The position numbers and the translations under genes are program-made. The notes below the pieces were generated by a model, which ran no database searches, was not told the origin of the DNA, and saw nothing but the letters and a program-made list of their open reading frames with translations. From Sinomicrobium pectinilyticum (GTDB lineage Bacteria > Bacteroidota > Bacteroidia > Flavobacteriales > Flavobacteriaceae): a stretch of 64,000 bases of DNA. Within the stretch, counting starts at the first letter, position 1, and every line of letters begins with the position of its first letter. Location of the stretch: assembly GCF_003725735.1 (NCBI RefSeq), contig NZ_RJTM01000109.1:1-64000 (forward strand). The letters run 5' to 3'. Below, piece by piece: positions 26,308-38,751 of this stretch.

Positions 26308-26367
26308 TACAAGTTACAAGTTACAGGTTACAGGTTACAAGTTACAGGTTCCAGGTTCCAGGTTCCA
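26308..26367. repeat. Short tandem repeats (GTTACAGG type), locus A
   Basis: The region is built of imperfect 7-bp units such as GTTACAA, GTTACAG and GTTCCAG, about eight in a row. Similar tracts lie at 34222-34247, 45475-45520 and 54101-54148. Three of the four sit just upstream of a GGTGGCTGAGTG hairpin element. Confidence 0.85.
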
Positions 26368-26389
26368 GATTTCCAGTGGTCTAAACGGA

Positions 26390-26434
26390 GGTGGCTGAGT
26401 GCCCCGGCTCCGCCGGGGTGTACCGAAGCCCCGG
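26390..26434. repeat. GGTGGCTGAGTG nested-hairpin element, copy A
   Basis: The left part GGTGGCTGAGTG is followed by the inner hairpin CCCCGGC-TCC-GCCGGGG and then TGTACCGAAGCC. The outer stem (GGTGGCT with AGCCACC in the other copies) is partly changed here to AGCCCCG. Copies B and C lie at 45534-45580 and 54159-54202. Confidence 0.85.
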
Positions 26435-26444
26435 ATTCCACGTT

Positions 26445-27608
26445 TTACTTACTGGCAAAAAGTTCCACATCGCTTTCGCTCACTTCCTTACCGCCGAGAA
26501 TAATAAGCCGTTCCACAACATTGCGAAGTTCACGTATGTTTCCGGTCCAGTCGTACTCTTGTAACCGTTTTACCGCGTCTGAGGAAAATTTTTTCGGTTG
26601 CATCCCCTGTTCACCGGCCACCTTTTCCGCAAAGTACTCAACGAGCAGCGGGATATCCTCCCTCCGGTCGTTAAGGGCCGGGACGTGAATGATGATAACT
26701 GCAAGCCTGTGGTAAAGGTCTTCCCGGAATTTCCCTTTTTCTATTTCCTTTTTCAGGTCTTTGTTCGTAGCGGCTATAACCCGTACATCTACTTTAATGT
26801 CTTTATCGCTCCCTACCCGGGATATTTTGTTTTCCTGTAAGGCGCGGAGGACCTTGGCCTGTGCGGAAAGGCTCATATCCCCTATCTCATCGAGAAAGAT
26901 CGTTCCTTTATTGGCCGCTTCAAATTTTCCGGCCCTGTCTTTAACCGCTGAAGTAAAAGCGCCTTTTACATGCCCGAACAGTTCGCTTTCTATCAACTCT
27001 GACGGAATAGCGGCACAATTGACCTCTACCATAGGTGCCGCAGCTCTTTCGCTTTTCTCGTGGAGCCAGTGCGCCACCAATTCCTTACCCGTACCGTTAG
27101 ATCCCGTGACCAGTACCCTTGCATCGGTGGGGGCAACTTTTTCTATGATCTCCTTTATCCGGGAAATAGCGTCGCTCTCCCCGATCATTTCAAAGTTCCT
27201 GCTGACTTTCTTCTTGAGCTGTTTGTTTTCCCGTACCAGTTCCTTTTTGTCCAACGCATTTCTTACGGTATTCAGAAGCCTGTTCAGGTCGGGAGGTTTG
27301 GAGATATAATCATAGGCCCCCAGTTTCATGGTGTGTACTGCCGTATCCAGATCACCATGTCCGGAGATCATCACAAAAGGAATATCGGGTTTTACCTTTC
27401 CCGAAGCTTCCAGCACTTCCACGCCGTCCATCTTCGGCATTTTTATATCGCAGAGAACCAGATCGTAATCGTCCTTTTTGATCTTTTCTATTCCGGCAAG
27501 ACCATCCTCCGCCTCTTCCACTTCGTATTCCTTGTTTTCTTCCGTAAGTATTTTTACCAGTACTCTTCGTATGGCAACTTCATCTTCTATTACTAATATT
27601 CTGGGCAT
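26445..27608 (-). CDS. NtrC-type sigma-54 activator lacking a DNA-binding domain
   Basis: This 387-residue protein has a receiver domain (about residues 3-118; phospho-Asp in LVLCDIKMPKMDG, Lys in YDYISKPP). The AAA+ sigma-54 activation domain (about 143-370) has Walker A GSNGTGKE and Walker B GTIFLDEIGDM. The sigma-54 contact loop reads GAFTSA instead of GAFTGA. The protein stops right after the AAA+ lid (NVVERLIILGGKEVSESDVELFASK); the Fis-type HTH that would normally follow is absent. It may act from solution or through a partner. The pattern is probably conserved in Bacteroidota rather than a local truncation. Confidence 0.88.
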   Translation of the reverse strand: MPRILVIEDEVAIRRVLVKILTEENKEYEVEEAEDGLAGIEKIKKDDYDLVLCDIKMPKMDGVEVLEASGKVKPDIPFVMISGHGDLDTAVHTMKLGAYDYISKPPDLNRLLNTVRNALDKKELVRENKQLKKKVSRNFEMIGESDAISRIKEIIEKVAPTDARVLVTGSNGTGKELVAHWLHEKSERAAAPMVEVNCAAIPSELIESELFGHVKGAFTSAVKDRAGKFEAANKGTIFLDEIGDMSLSAQAKVLRALQENKISRVGSDKDIKVDVRVIAATNKDLKKEIEKGKFREDLYHRLAVIIIHVPALNDRREDIPLLVEYFAEKVAGEQGMQPKKFSSDAVKRLQEYDWTGNIRELRNVVERLIILGGKEVSESDVELFASK

Positions 27609-27631
27609 AGGTCTGTTTTATTGTTTTTTAG

Positions 27632-27649
27632 TCCCGATATATATCGGGA
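27632..27649. repeat. Perfect palindrome TCCCGATATATATCGGGA
   Basis: An 18-bp perfect palindrome lies upstream of the sigma-54 regulator. It is the same kind as the one at 26103-26120, differing only at the centre. The pair suggests a dispersed palindromic element or a shared operator. Confidence 0.55.
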
Positions 27650-27806
27650 TGGAGTTCGGAGTTGATGAGTTTGAGGTTCATGGAAAACATTAAAAGAGCA
27701 TCTTCAAAACGCCGAACTTATCAACTTTAAAACTCTTTAACCTTTCATCCGGCCTGAATTTGCTGTGCCCGATATATCCATCCTGCACGGCATGCCGGCA
27801 AACGGC

Positions 27807-28655
27807 TTATTCTCCCTGAGGAATAATATGCACATCTCTCTGCGGGAACGGTATGGAAATATTATTCTCACGAAACTTCTTATCTATTTCAAAACGTATC
27901 TCACTTCGTACCCTGGGCGCGGGAAAACCATCCGGAATATAAAAGTACACTCCGAAATCCAGCGAAGAATCCCCAAAGTTCTCAAAGAGTACAAAAGGTT
28001 CCGGAAATTCCAGTATCCCGGGATGTTCATAAACACACTTCAGCAGCAGTTTTTCTACCAGTTTCACGTCCGATCCGTATGCCACCCCCACTTTCACATC
28101 ATCTCTTATGGTATTTCCGTTCTGTGTCCAGTTGAACAACGGGTCGGACATAAATTTATGGTTAGGCACGATCAGCACCCGGCCCCCGCGGGTTTCTACT
28201 CTTGTTGTTCGCAGGTTAATGCTTACCACCCGGCCTATTTTGTCGTCTACCTCGATAATATCCCCGACATGAAGGGATTTATCGGTGATAATGAGTATTC
28301 CGGACATGATATCCTGGAACAACTGCTGCAAGGCAAATCCCAAACCTACGGCTAAAGCGGCAAAAGGCGCAATCAGAACGGTGATATTCACTCCCGAAGT
28401 ATCGAGCGTAAATATAATGACCAGTATATAGGCAATGTATTTTACAAACTGAAATATACTGAAAAACTTATTCTTATCGCCACTATTGAATCGCCTAGTT
28501 ATTAACTTACGGACCAGTTTAAGGACAAGATTGGTAGCCAGTAAGGCAATAACAACTGCCACAATCACACCGATAGTTATATCTACCGGACTGTCCTTGG
28601 GAGAGTATATTTTAACGGCGAGAATCTCTTTTATAGAATCTATTATTTCATTCAT
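27807..28655 (-). CDS. MscS-family small mechanosensitive channel
   Basis: This 282-residue channel opens under membrane tension to release osmolytes. It has three transmembrane helices at about residues 23-47, 63-83 and 88-120. The third contains the pore-lining Gly/Ala-rich segment APFAALAVGLGFALQQLFQDIMSG. The cytoplasmic beta domain (VGDIIEVDDKIGRVVSINLRTT) and C-terminal domain follow. I chose the ATG at 28655 with AAGGA just upstream. A TTG at 28679, overlapping the stop of the upstream gene, would add eight residues. Confidence 0.92.
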   Translation of the reverse strand: MNEIIDSIKEILAVKIYSPKDSPVDITIGVIVAVVIALLATNLVLKLVRKLITRRFNSGDKNKFFSIFQFVKYIAYILVIIFTLDTSGVNITVLIAPFAALAVGLGFALQQLFQDIMSGILIITDKSLHVGDIIEVDDKIGRVVSINLRTTRVETRGGRVLIVPNHKFMSDPLFNWTQNGNTIRDDVKVGVAYGSDVKLVEKLLLKCVYEHPGILEFPEPFVLFENFGDSSLDFGVYFYIPDGFPAPRVRSEIRFEIDKKFRENNISIPFPQRDVHIIPQGE

Positions 28656-28675
28656 GGTTCCTTCATTTAGGGATA

Positions 28676-30016
28676 TCAACTATATTTCAACCACTTGTAC
28701 AATTCTTTATAACCGGGCTTTTTACCATACATCAGTATTCCCACCCGGTATATCTTGGCGGCCAGCCAAACAATAGCCAGAAAGGTGACGACGAGCAATA
28801 CTATGGACGTGACGAACTGCCATACGGGGACCCCTCCGGTACCTATTCCTCCCGGCAGGCGCATGAGCATTACAATGGGGGAGGTTAACGGAAAGAGTGA
28901 AAATGCCACGGCTATGGGGCCATGCGGGTTATTGAATACGGAAAAGAAACCGACGTATATGGCCAGCATAAGCGGTAATATTACGGGGAACATAAACTGC
29001 TGCGTATCGGTTTCGTTATCCACCGCTGCCCCTATGGCGGCATATATGGAACTGTAAATAAGGTATCCCAGGATAAAATACACGACAAAAGAAAACAACA
29101 ATACACCCCAGGATATATTGAGTAATTCCGCTATATAAAGCTGCATTTTTTCCTGCATACCCCCGGACATATTATTCATGGCATCTGCTGCATCGGGGGG
29201 AATCCGGGACCCTCCCAGCTCTCCCATACTTATCCCCAGAAAAGCGGCAAGCACAAACAACAGCAGACCTGCGGAAATGATCCATATGACAAATTGCGTG
29301 ATCCCCGCAAGGGAGGTCCCGATGATCTTCCCCAGCATAAGCTGGAAAGGTTTTACCGAGGAAATGATCACTTCTATGATCCTGCTGGTCTTTTCTTCGA
29401 TAACGCTCCGCATGACAAAGGCACCGTAAATAATAATGAACATCATAATAAGGTAGCCGAATGCTCCGCCTATGACCGCTTTCATTTCATTGATGCCCCT
29501 CAGTTTTTTCTCGCCGGTAAAATTCTCCACATTGATTTCATAATTCCTGCCCATTTCACCCAAAACCTCATCGGGCACTCCGAAGTTCCGGAGTTTGACA
29601 TCCCGGACCCGGCTACGGATCACTCCTTCCATAGAAGAAAGGGTACCGAGACCGGGGGATTCCTTACAGAAGAATTCTATGTTTTCTGCTGCATTTTCAA
29701 TATCCCTGCCTTCCGGAATGTACAGCAGTCCGTAATATGCGGCGTGCTGTGCGGAGTCTTTGGCGGTTTCCAGCGATATATCACGGAATGGCACAAAAGC
29801 TATGGAAGCGTCATCCTTGAACTGTTCCCGGAAAAAGTTTCCTTCGTCGAGCACTGCTATGACTTTGCGCTCTTCGTTATTGGCTTTGGTCAGGAAAAAG
29901 ACCAGTGCCGCCATTCCCACTACCAGTAGCGGACTGAGAACGGTCATTACAATAAAGGACCTGTTGCGGACTTTGGCCAGGTACTCTCTTTTTATAATCA
30001 AAGGCAGTTTATCCAT
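28676..30016 (-). CDS. ABC-2 type permease (NatB-like)
   Basis: This 446-residue membrane subunit has one N-terminal helix (SFIVMTVLSPLLVVGMAALVFFL) and a long extracytoplasmic region of about 140 residues. Five to six helices follow from about residue 180 to 440, including VIEEKTSRIIEVIISSVKP, a signature of the NatB/ABC-2 group. It is co-transcribed with, and overlaps by 8 bp, the ATPase gene. The substrate is not evident; sodium, peptides and drugs are reported for relatives. The ATG at 30016 is preferred to a GTG nine bases upstream. Confidence 0.88.
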   Translation of the reverse strand: MDKLPLIIKREYLAKVRNRSFIVMTVLSPLLVVGMAALVFFLTKANNEERKVIAVLDEGNFFREQFKDDASIAFVPFRDISLETAKDSAQHAAYYGLLYIPEGRDIENAAENIEFFCKESPGLGTLSSMEGVIRSRVRDVKLRNFGVPDEVLGEMGRNYEINVENFTGEKKLRGINEMKAVIGGAFGYLIMMFIIIYGAFVMRSVIEEKTSRIIEVIISSVKPFQLMLGKIIGTSLAGITQFVIWIISAGLLLFVLAAFLGISMGELGGSRIPPDAADAMNNMSGGMQEKMQLYIAELLNISWGVLLFSFVVYFILGYLIYSSIYAAIGAAVDNETDTQQFMFPVILPLMLAIYVGFFSVFNNPHGPIAVAFSLFPLTSPIVMLMRLPGGIGTGGVPVWQFVTSIVLLVVTFLAIVWLAAKIYRVGILMYGKKPGYKELYKWLKYS

Positions 30017-30947
30017 TACTGTCACTGTCTTTTACGGTTTGTATAAAAATATCATTAACACTCGGGATGACCTCGACAAAATGGCTCACGGTTGATTTCG
30101 ATACCAGGTATTGCAGAAGATCGTTGGGCGAATGCCCGTTTTGCAATTGTATGCGGAGTTTAAGCTCATCCGCCAGGGATTTAAAAACAGCGCCGGAAAC
30201 GGTAAAACGCGTTTCCAGTTCGGACCGCAGGGCTTCTTTATTCTCCGTTTCCAGCCCTACTTCAAATGTATTACTTCGGTATTGCCGTTTTATGTCCACC
30301 AGTTTTCCGTCGAGTATTTTTTGTGATTTATTAATAAGGGCTATATCATCGCAAAGTTCTTCTACCGACTCCATACGGTGCGTCGAAAAAATAACGGTCG
30401 CCCCTTTGTCCCTCAGGTGCAGTATCTCGTCTTTGATGATATTGGCATTGATGGGGTCAAAACCACTGAAAGGTTCATCGAAGATAAGCAACCGGGGGTT
30501 ATGCAGTACCGTCACCACGAACTGTATTTTCTGGGCCATGCCCTTGGACAGTTCCTGTATCTTTTTGTTCCACCAGTCCCCTATTCCTAACCGGTCGAAC
30601 CAATAGTGCAGCCGTTCTTTTGCTTCTTTTCTGGACAATCCTTTTAACTGGGCCAGGTAAAGGGCCTGTTCCCCTACTTTCATGCTTTTGTACAAGCCTC
30701 TTTCTTCCGGTAAGTATCCTATAAGAGCTACATGTCCGGGCTGCAGGGGCTTTCCGTCGAAAGTAACGGTCCCGGTGTCCGGGTAAGTGATCTGGTTGAC
30801 AATCCGTATCAGGGTGGTCTTTCCCGCCCCGTTGGGACCGAGCAAACCAAAAATACTACCTTCGGGCACTTTTAGCGAAACATGGTTAAGCGCGGTGTAC
30901 TGTCCGTATTTCTTGGAGACATCATTTACCTCCAGCAGATTACTCAT
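30009..30947 (-). CDS. ABC transporter ATPase (NatA-like)
   Basis: This 312-residue ATPase energises the adjacent ABC-2 permease. Walker A is GPNGAGKTT near residue 40, the signature is ELSKGMAQK, Walker B is RLLIFDEPFSGFD, and the switch His is in IFSTHRMES. The C-terminal extension of about 80 residues is typical of DUF4162-type exporters. It is divergent from typA. Confidence 0.92.
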   Translation of the reverse strand: MSNLLEVNDVSKKYGQYTALNHVSLKVPEGSIFGLLGPNGAGKTTLIRIVNQITYPDTGTVTFDGKPLQPGHVALIGYLPEERGLYKSMKVGEQALYLAQLKGLSRKEAKERLHYWFDRLGIGDWWNKKIQELSKGMAQKIQFVVTVLHNPRLLIFDEPFSGFDPINANIIKDEILHLRDKGATVIFSTHRMESVEELCDDIALINKSQKILDGKLVDIKRQYRSNTFEVGLETENKEALRSELETRFTVSGAVFKSLADELKLRIQLQNGHSPNDLLQYLVSKSTVSHFVEVIPSVNDIFIQTVKDSDSNG

Positions 30948-31146
30948 ATTAGATATGTTAGTTTTTCACGTAGTAGCATCCAAAGATATTGAAATCACTG
31001 CTAAAGAGGGAAAAATAGGAAAATTTATTTACCGGGCGGCCGTTTGGGCACGAAAAACGATAATTTCATTCCCGGAAAATCCCCGGACCGGACGCCGGAC
31101 TCCTTAAAAAACAATAATTTAATGTTTATATGCCAAGAATATGATT

Positions 31147-31154
31147 TATATTTG
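31147..31154 (+). promoter_or_regulatory. TAnnTTTG -7 box upstream of typA
   Basis: TATATTTG matches the -7 consensus exactly and lies 90 bp before the typA ATG. The -33 region has TTT in place of TTG. A leader of about 80 nt is implied. Confidence 0.5.
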
Positions 31155-31243
31155 CGCCCTCATTTTCGGAGGTCGGTTTCGGGTAGCGGATACCACAAGG
31201 GCCACGGAAAAACAACATAGTGTTAAAAATCAAGTCAAAATTT

Positions 31244-33043
31244 ATGGCGGACATCAGAAATATAGCGATCATAGCTCACGTAGACCACGGTAAAACCACG
31301 CTGGTAGACAAAATAATGTACCACTGTCAGCTATTCCGTGAGAACGAGAATACGGGCGATCTGATCCTGGACAATAACGACCTGGAACGGGAAAGGGGAA
31401 TTACCATTACCTCCAAAAACGTTTCGGTAATTTACAAAGGTACCAAGATCAACATCATCGACACGCCCGGGCACGCCGATTTCGGTGGTGAGGTAGAACG
31501 GGTGCTGAACATGGCGGACGGGGTTCTGCTGCTGGTAGATGCTTTTGAAGGACCTATGCCGCAAACACGGTTCGTATTGCAGAAAGCTATCGACCTGAAG
31601 CTGAAACCTTGTGTGGTTATCAACAAGGTGGATAAGGAAAACTGTACACCGGAAGAGGTACACGAAAAAGTATTCGACCTGATGTTCGAACTGGGTGCGG
31701 AAGAATGGCAGCTCGATTTCCCTACCGTATATGGTTCGGCCAAGAATAACTGGATGTCCGAAGACTGGCAGAACGTTACGGAAAATATCGAGCCTCTCCT
31801 GGATATGGTCATAGCGCATGTCCCCGAGCCTAAGGTTTCGGAAGGAACACCGCAGATGCTCATTACCTCTCTCGATTTCTCCAGCTTTACCGGGCGTATC
31901 GCCATAGGAAGGCTGCAAAGGGGTACGCTTACGGAAAACATGCCGATAGCCCTGGTCAAAAGGGATGGAAGTGTCCTGAAATCCAGGATCAAGGAACTGC
32001 ACACCTTCGAAGGACTGGGCCGGAAAAAAGTACCGGAAGTACATGCGGGGGACATCTGTGCCATCGTTGGCCTGGAAAGTTTTGAGATCGGCGATACCGT
32101 TGCCGATGCGGAAAACCCGGAGGCACTGGCTTCCATAGCCATAGACGAGCCTACTATGAGTATGCTCTTTACAATCAACGATTCCCCGTTTTTCGGCAAG
32201 GAGGGTAAATATGTGACTTCCCGTCACATTAAGGACCGCCTGAACAAGGAATTGGAAAAAAACCTCGCCCTCAGGGTACATGAAACGGACAGTGCGGATA
32301 AATTCATGGTTTTTGGCCGTGGGGTACTGCACCTTTCCGTATTGATCGAAACCATGAGACGCGAAGGTTATGAACTCCAGATCGGGCAGCCGCAGGTGAT
32401 CATCAAGGAAATAGACGGTGTAAAATGTGAGCCCGTGGAAGAACTTACCATCGACCTGCCGGAAAACCTTTCCGGAAAGGCCGTGGAATTCGTCAGTCTC
32501 CGAAAAGGAGAAATGCTCAGCATGGAGCCGCGGGGAGAGCGCATGATATGTGTATTCCACATTCCGTCAAGGGGTATCATAGGACTCCGTAACCAGTTGC
32601 TTACCGCTACTGCCGGAGAGGCCATCATGTCTCATCGTTTTATCGAGTACCAGCCTTACAAAGGAGAAATCCCCGGAAGGAACAACGGTTCGCTCATATC
32701 CATGGAAAACGGAAAAGCCATCCCTTATTCCATAGATAAGTTACAGGACCGGGGCAAGTTTTTCGTTGATCCGAACGAGGATATTTACGAAGGGCAGGTT
32801 ATCGGCGAAAATTCCAGAGGGGACGATATGACGGTCAATGTGACCAAGACAAAAAAGCTCTCTAATGTCCGTTCTTCCGGAGCGGATGACAAGGCCAGGA
32901 TTGTTCCTGCCATAAAATTCTCGCTGGAAGAAGCACTGGAATACATTCAGAAAGACGAGTATGTGGAAGTAACGCCGAAAAGTCTCCGGTTACGAAAAAT
33001 ATACCTCACTGAGAACGACAGAAAACGTTATAAAATAGCATAA
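31244..33043 (+). CDS. typA: Translational GTPase TypA/BipA
   Basis: BipA is a ribosome-bound GTPase needed for 50S assembly and growth at low temperature or under stress. The 599-residue protein has the G motifs AHVDHGKTT, the RGITI switch I, DTPGHADF and NKVD, then domains II, III and V and the BipA-specific C-terminal domain ([22 protein letters not shown]). I chose ATG 31244 ([10 protein letters not shown]) over the upstream GTG at 31220, since BipA proteins begin close to this strand. Confidence 0.97.
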   Translation: MADIRNIAIIAHVDHGKTTLVDKIMYHCQLFRENENTGDLILDNNDLERERGITITSKNVSVIYKGTKINIIDTPGHADFGGEVERVLNMADGVLLLVDAFEGPMPQTRFVLQKAIDLKLKPCVVINKVDKENCTPEEVHEKVFDLMFELGAEEWQLDFPTVYGSAKNNWMSEDWQNVTENIEPLLDMVIAHVPEPKVSEGTPQMLITSLDFSSFTGRIAIGRLQRGTLTENMPIALVKRDGSVLKSRIKELHTFEGLGRKKVPEVHAGDICAIVGLESFEIGDTVADAENPEALASIAIDEPTMSMLFTINDSPFFGKEGKYVTSRHIKDRLNKELEKNLALRVHETDSADKFMVFGRGVLHLSVLIETMRREGYELQIGQPQVIIKEIDGVKCEPVEELTIDLPENLSGKAVEFVSLRKGEMLSMEPRGERMICVFHIPSRGIIGLRNQLLTATAGEAIMSHRFIEYQPYKGEIPGRNNGSLISMENGKAIPYSIDKLQDRGKFFVDPNEDIYEGQVIGENSRGDDMTVNVTKTKKLSNVRSSGADDKARIVPAIKFSLEEALEYIQKDEYVEVTPKSLRLRKIYLTENDRKRYKIA

Positions 33044-33070
33044 CGGGATAACAATATACCTATTGATAAA

Positions 33071-33103
33071 AACGGGAAGCGACATGGCCGCTTCCCGTTT
33101 TTT
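33071..33103 (+). terminator. Terminator of typA
   Basis: AACGGGAAGCG pairs perfectly with CGCTTCCCGTT around a short loop and is followed by TTTTTT. Confidence 0.9.
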
Positions 33104-33157
33104 ATTGCAGGTTGTATAGTTGTGGCGTTTTTTAGTTGGTAGTTATCTCTCCAGGTA

Positions 33158-34081
33158 TTACTCCTGCCCGGATTTCCCTAACAAATCTTCTAATGCGGGT
33201 TTTATACTGGAATACTTAAATAAAAATCCCATATCCGTTATTTTTCGTGAGCTTACCCGCTGGCTGCTAAAGAGCAGATAGGACATTTCCCCCAACAGGA
33301 ACCGCATCGCAAACCTGGGGATATTGGGTAAGAAAAGTGGTTTATGAAGTACTTGCGCGATTTCTTTGGTCAGTTTTTCATTAGTCACCGGATTGGGTGC
33401 AACACCATTAAAAATACCCGGCATACCTTTTTCCGCTATAAAGAGGAATATCTCTGCCAGGTCCTCGATATGTATCCATGACTGCCATTGCTGACCGTCG
33501 CCAAGAGGGGCACCGACAAAATATTTTACCGGCCTGGCCATTTGCGGCAACGCCCCGCCTTTCGCGGAGAGCACCAGCCCTATACGTATTTTGGCCACCT
33601 TTATTCCCAAACGCTCTACAGAATCGGCAGCGGCCTCCCATTCCGTGATTACTTTTCCGGGAAAAGAATCATCTGCTTCCGGTTCATCTTCATCATAATA
33701 ATGAACTTCAGAATCCGGGTAATAACCGATCGCCGAAGCCGAAAGCAGCATTTTCACCTGGTGTCCGTCTTCACATGCCAGTGTCCGGTGCAGTAATTGC
33801 AGGGATAATCTCCGGCTTTCCAGGATACGTTTTTTTCTTACCGGGGTCCATCGTTGTGCTATGGTTTCGCCCGCCAGGTTAATAATAATATCCACACCAT
33901 CCAGGCATTCCCTGTCTATTTCTCCCTTATCCGGATTCCAGTAATAACCCCGGTAGGTATCCGTCTTTTTTATTTTCGAACGGTTCGTGGTGAGATAATA
34001 TACCTCAATCCCTCTCCGTTCACATAAACGAACGATCTCACTGCCTATCAGGCCCGTCGCCCCGGTAATTAAAACTCGCAT
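33158..34081 (-). CDS. TIGR01777 family NAD-dependent epimerase/dehydratase-like protein
   Basis: This 307-residue protein has an N-terminal Rossmann motif (ITGATGLIGSEI) and the internal NLAGETIAQRWTP segment typical of the TIGR01777/YfcH (SDR39U1) family. It ends in a DUF1731-type C-terminal domain (FLLGEMSYLLFSSQRVSSRKITDMGF...). NADP binding is likely; the substrate is unknown. Related YfcH and SulA-like proteins are linked to cell division in some bacteria. The start is the ATG at 34081. Confidence 0.9.
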   Translation of the reverse strand: MRVLITGATGLIGSEIVRLCERRGIEVYYLTTNRSKIKKTDTYRGYYWNPDKGEIDRECLDGVDIIINLAGETIAQRWTPVRKKRILESRRLSLQLLHRTLACEDGHQVKMLLSASAIGYYPDSEVHYYDEDEPEADDSFPGKVITEWEAAADSVERLGIKVAKIRIGLVLSAKGGALPQMARPVKYFVGAPLGDGQQWQSWIHIEDLAEIFLFIAEKGMPGIFNGVAPNPVTNEKLTKEIAQVLHKPLFLPNIPRFAMRFLLGEMSYLLFSSQRVSSRKITDMGFLFKYSSIKPALEDLLGKSGQE

Positions 34082-34221
34082 TTTCTCCTTTCTTGATCTT
34101 CTTAAAGATACGGCATATTGCAGAAGCGACATAACAATTTAGAAAAGGTTTAACGTATTGTGATCTTTGATTTACGGACAGGGCAAACGCATTAGAAAAA
34201 TTATAATTGCAGCGTTTAAGG

Positions 34222-34247
34222 GTTTCAAGTTTCAGGTTTCAGGTTCC
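34222..34247. repeat. Short tandem repeats (GTTTCAGG type) without hairpin
   Basis: About three to four imperfect 7-bp units (GTTTCAA, GTTTCAG) lie here. The tract resembles those at 26308, 45475 and 54101 but has no adjacent GGTGGCTGAGTG element. Confidence 0.7.
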
Positions 34248-34265
34248 TGAGCTGGAGAACACAAC

Positions 34266-38130
<3,865 letters not shown>

Positions 38131-38135
38131 GAAAA

Positions 38136-38167
38136 AAGCGCCTTTCCTCGCCAGAAGAAGGGCGCTT
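38136..38167 (+). terminator. Terminator of the GH2 gene
   Basis: AAGCGCC pairs with GGCGCTT, followed by CTTATTTT. It lies just after the stop codon and also faces the convergent aroQ gene. Confidence 0.7.
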
Positions 38168-38199
38168 CTTATTTTATATCATTCGTAACTACCTCTTCG

Positions 38200-38616
38200 T
38201 TACAAGACAAAACTGCGTATAGCAAGAATATAACTCTCCAGTCCGAAACCGAGTATCACCCCTTTAGCATTCGGGGAAATATAGGACTGGTGCCGGAAGG
38301 ATTCCCGGCCGAAGGTGTTGGATATATGTACTTCCACGACAGGGACGGATATCCCCTTTATGGCATCTCCTATACCAATGGAAGTATGGGTATAGGCTCC
38401 TGCATTGAGAATAATACCGTCATAACTAAACCCTGTTTCATGGAGTTTATCAATGATCTCCCCTTCTATATTGGACTGATAATAATCCAGTTGAATATCC
38501 GGAAATTCGCCGCGAAGTTTTCCCAGAAAATCTTCAAAGGTTTCGGAGCCGTATATTTCGGGTTCCCGCTTTCCGAGAAGGTTAAGGTTAGGCCCGTTGA
38601 TGATAATGAGTTTCAT
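38200..38616 (-). CDS. aroQ: Type II 3-dehydroquinate dehydratase
   Basis: AroQ dehydrates 3-dehydroquinate to 3-dehydroshikimate in the shikimate pathway and forms dodecamers. The 138-residue sequence has the N-terminal NGPNLNLLGKREPEIYG with the catalytic Tyr, and later NAGAYTHTSIGIGDAI and VEVHISN with the catalytic His. The start is ATG 38616; the frame open upstream is not conserved. It lies downstream of the proline operon, beyond a terminator. Confidence 0.96.
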   Translation of the reverse strand: MKLIIINGPNLNLLGKREPEIYGSETFEDFLGKLRGEFPDIQLDYYQSNIEGEIIDKLHETGFSYDGIILNAGAYTHTSIGIGDAIKGISVPVVEVHISNTFGRESFRHQSYISPNAKGVILGFGLESYILAIRSFVL

Positions 38617-38698
38617 GTCTTTTATTTCTTTGGATGAGAACCCCGTAAAAATATCCATTTTCGGGAGTATAAAAAAATACGGACCATTAAAACAACAA

Positions 38699-38727
38699 CC
38701 CCGGAGCTTTTTGTAAAACTTCCGGGG
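38699..38727 (-). terminator. Terminator of the proline operon
   Basis: On the minus strand CCCCGGA pairs with TCCGGGG across a 15-nt interval, followed by TTGTTGTTTT. It lies 25 bp after the proA stop codon. Confidence 0.7.
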
Positions 38728-38751
38728 CTGTCACCAACTATAAAACATCAC

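Noticed and set aside
26308-26367. Possible CRISPR-like repeat array
   Set aside because: The units are 7 bp with no spacers and no cas genes are near; it is a simple tandem tract.
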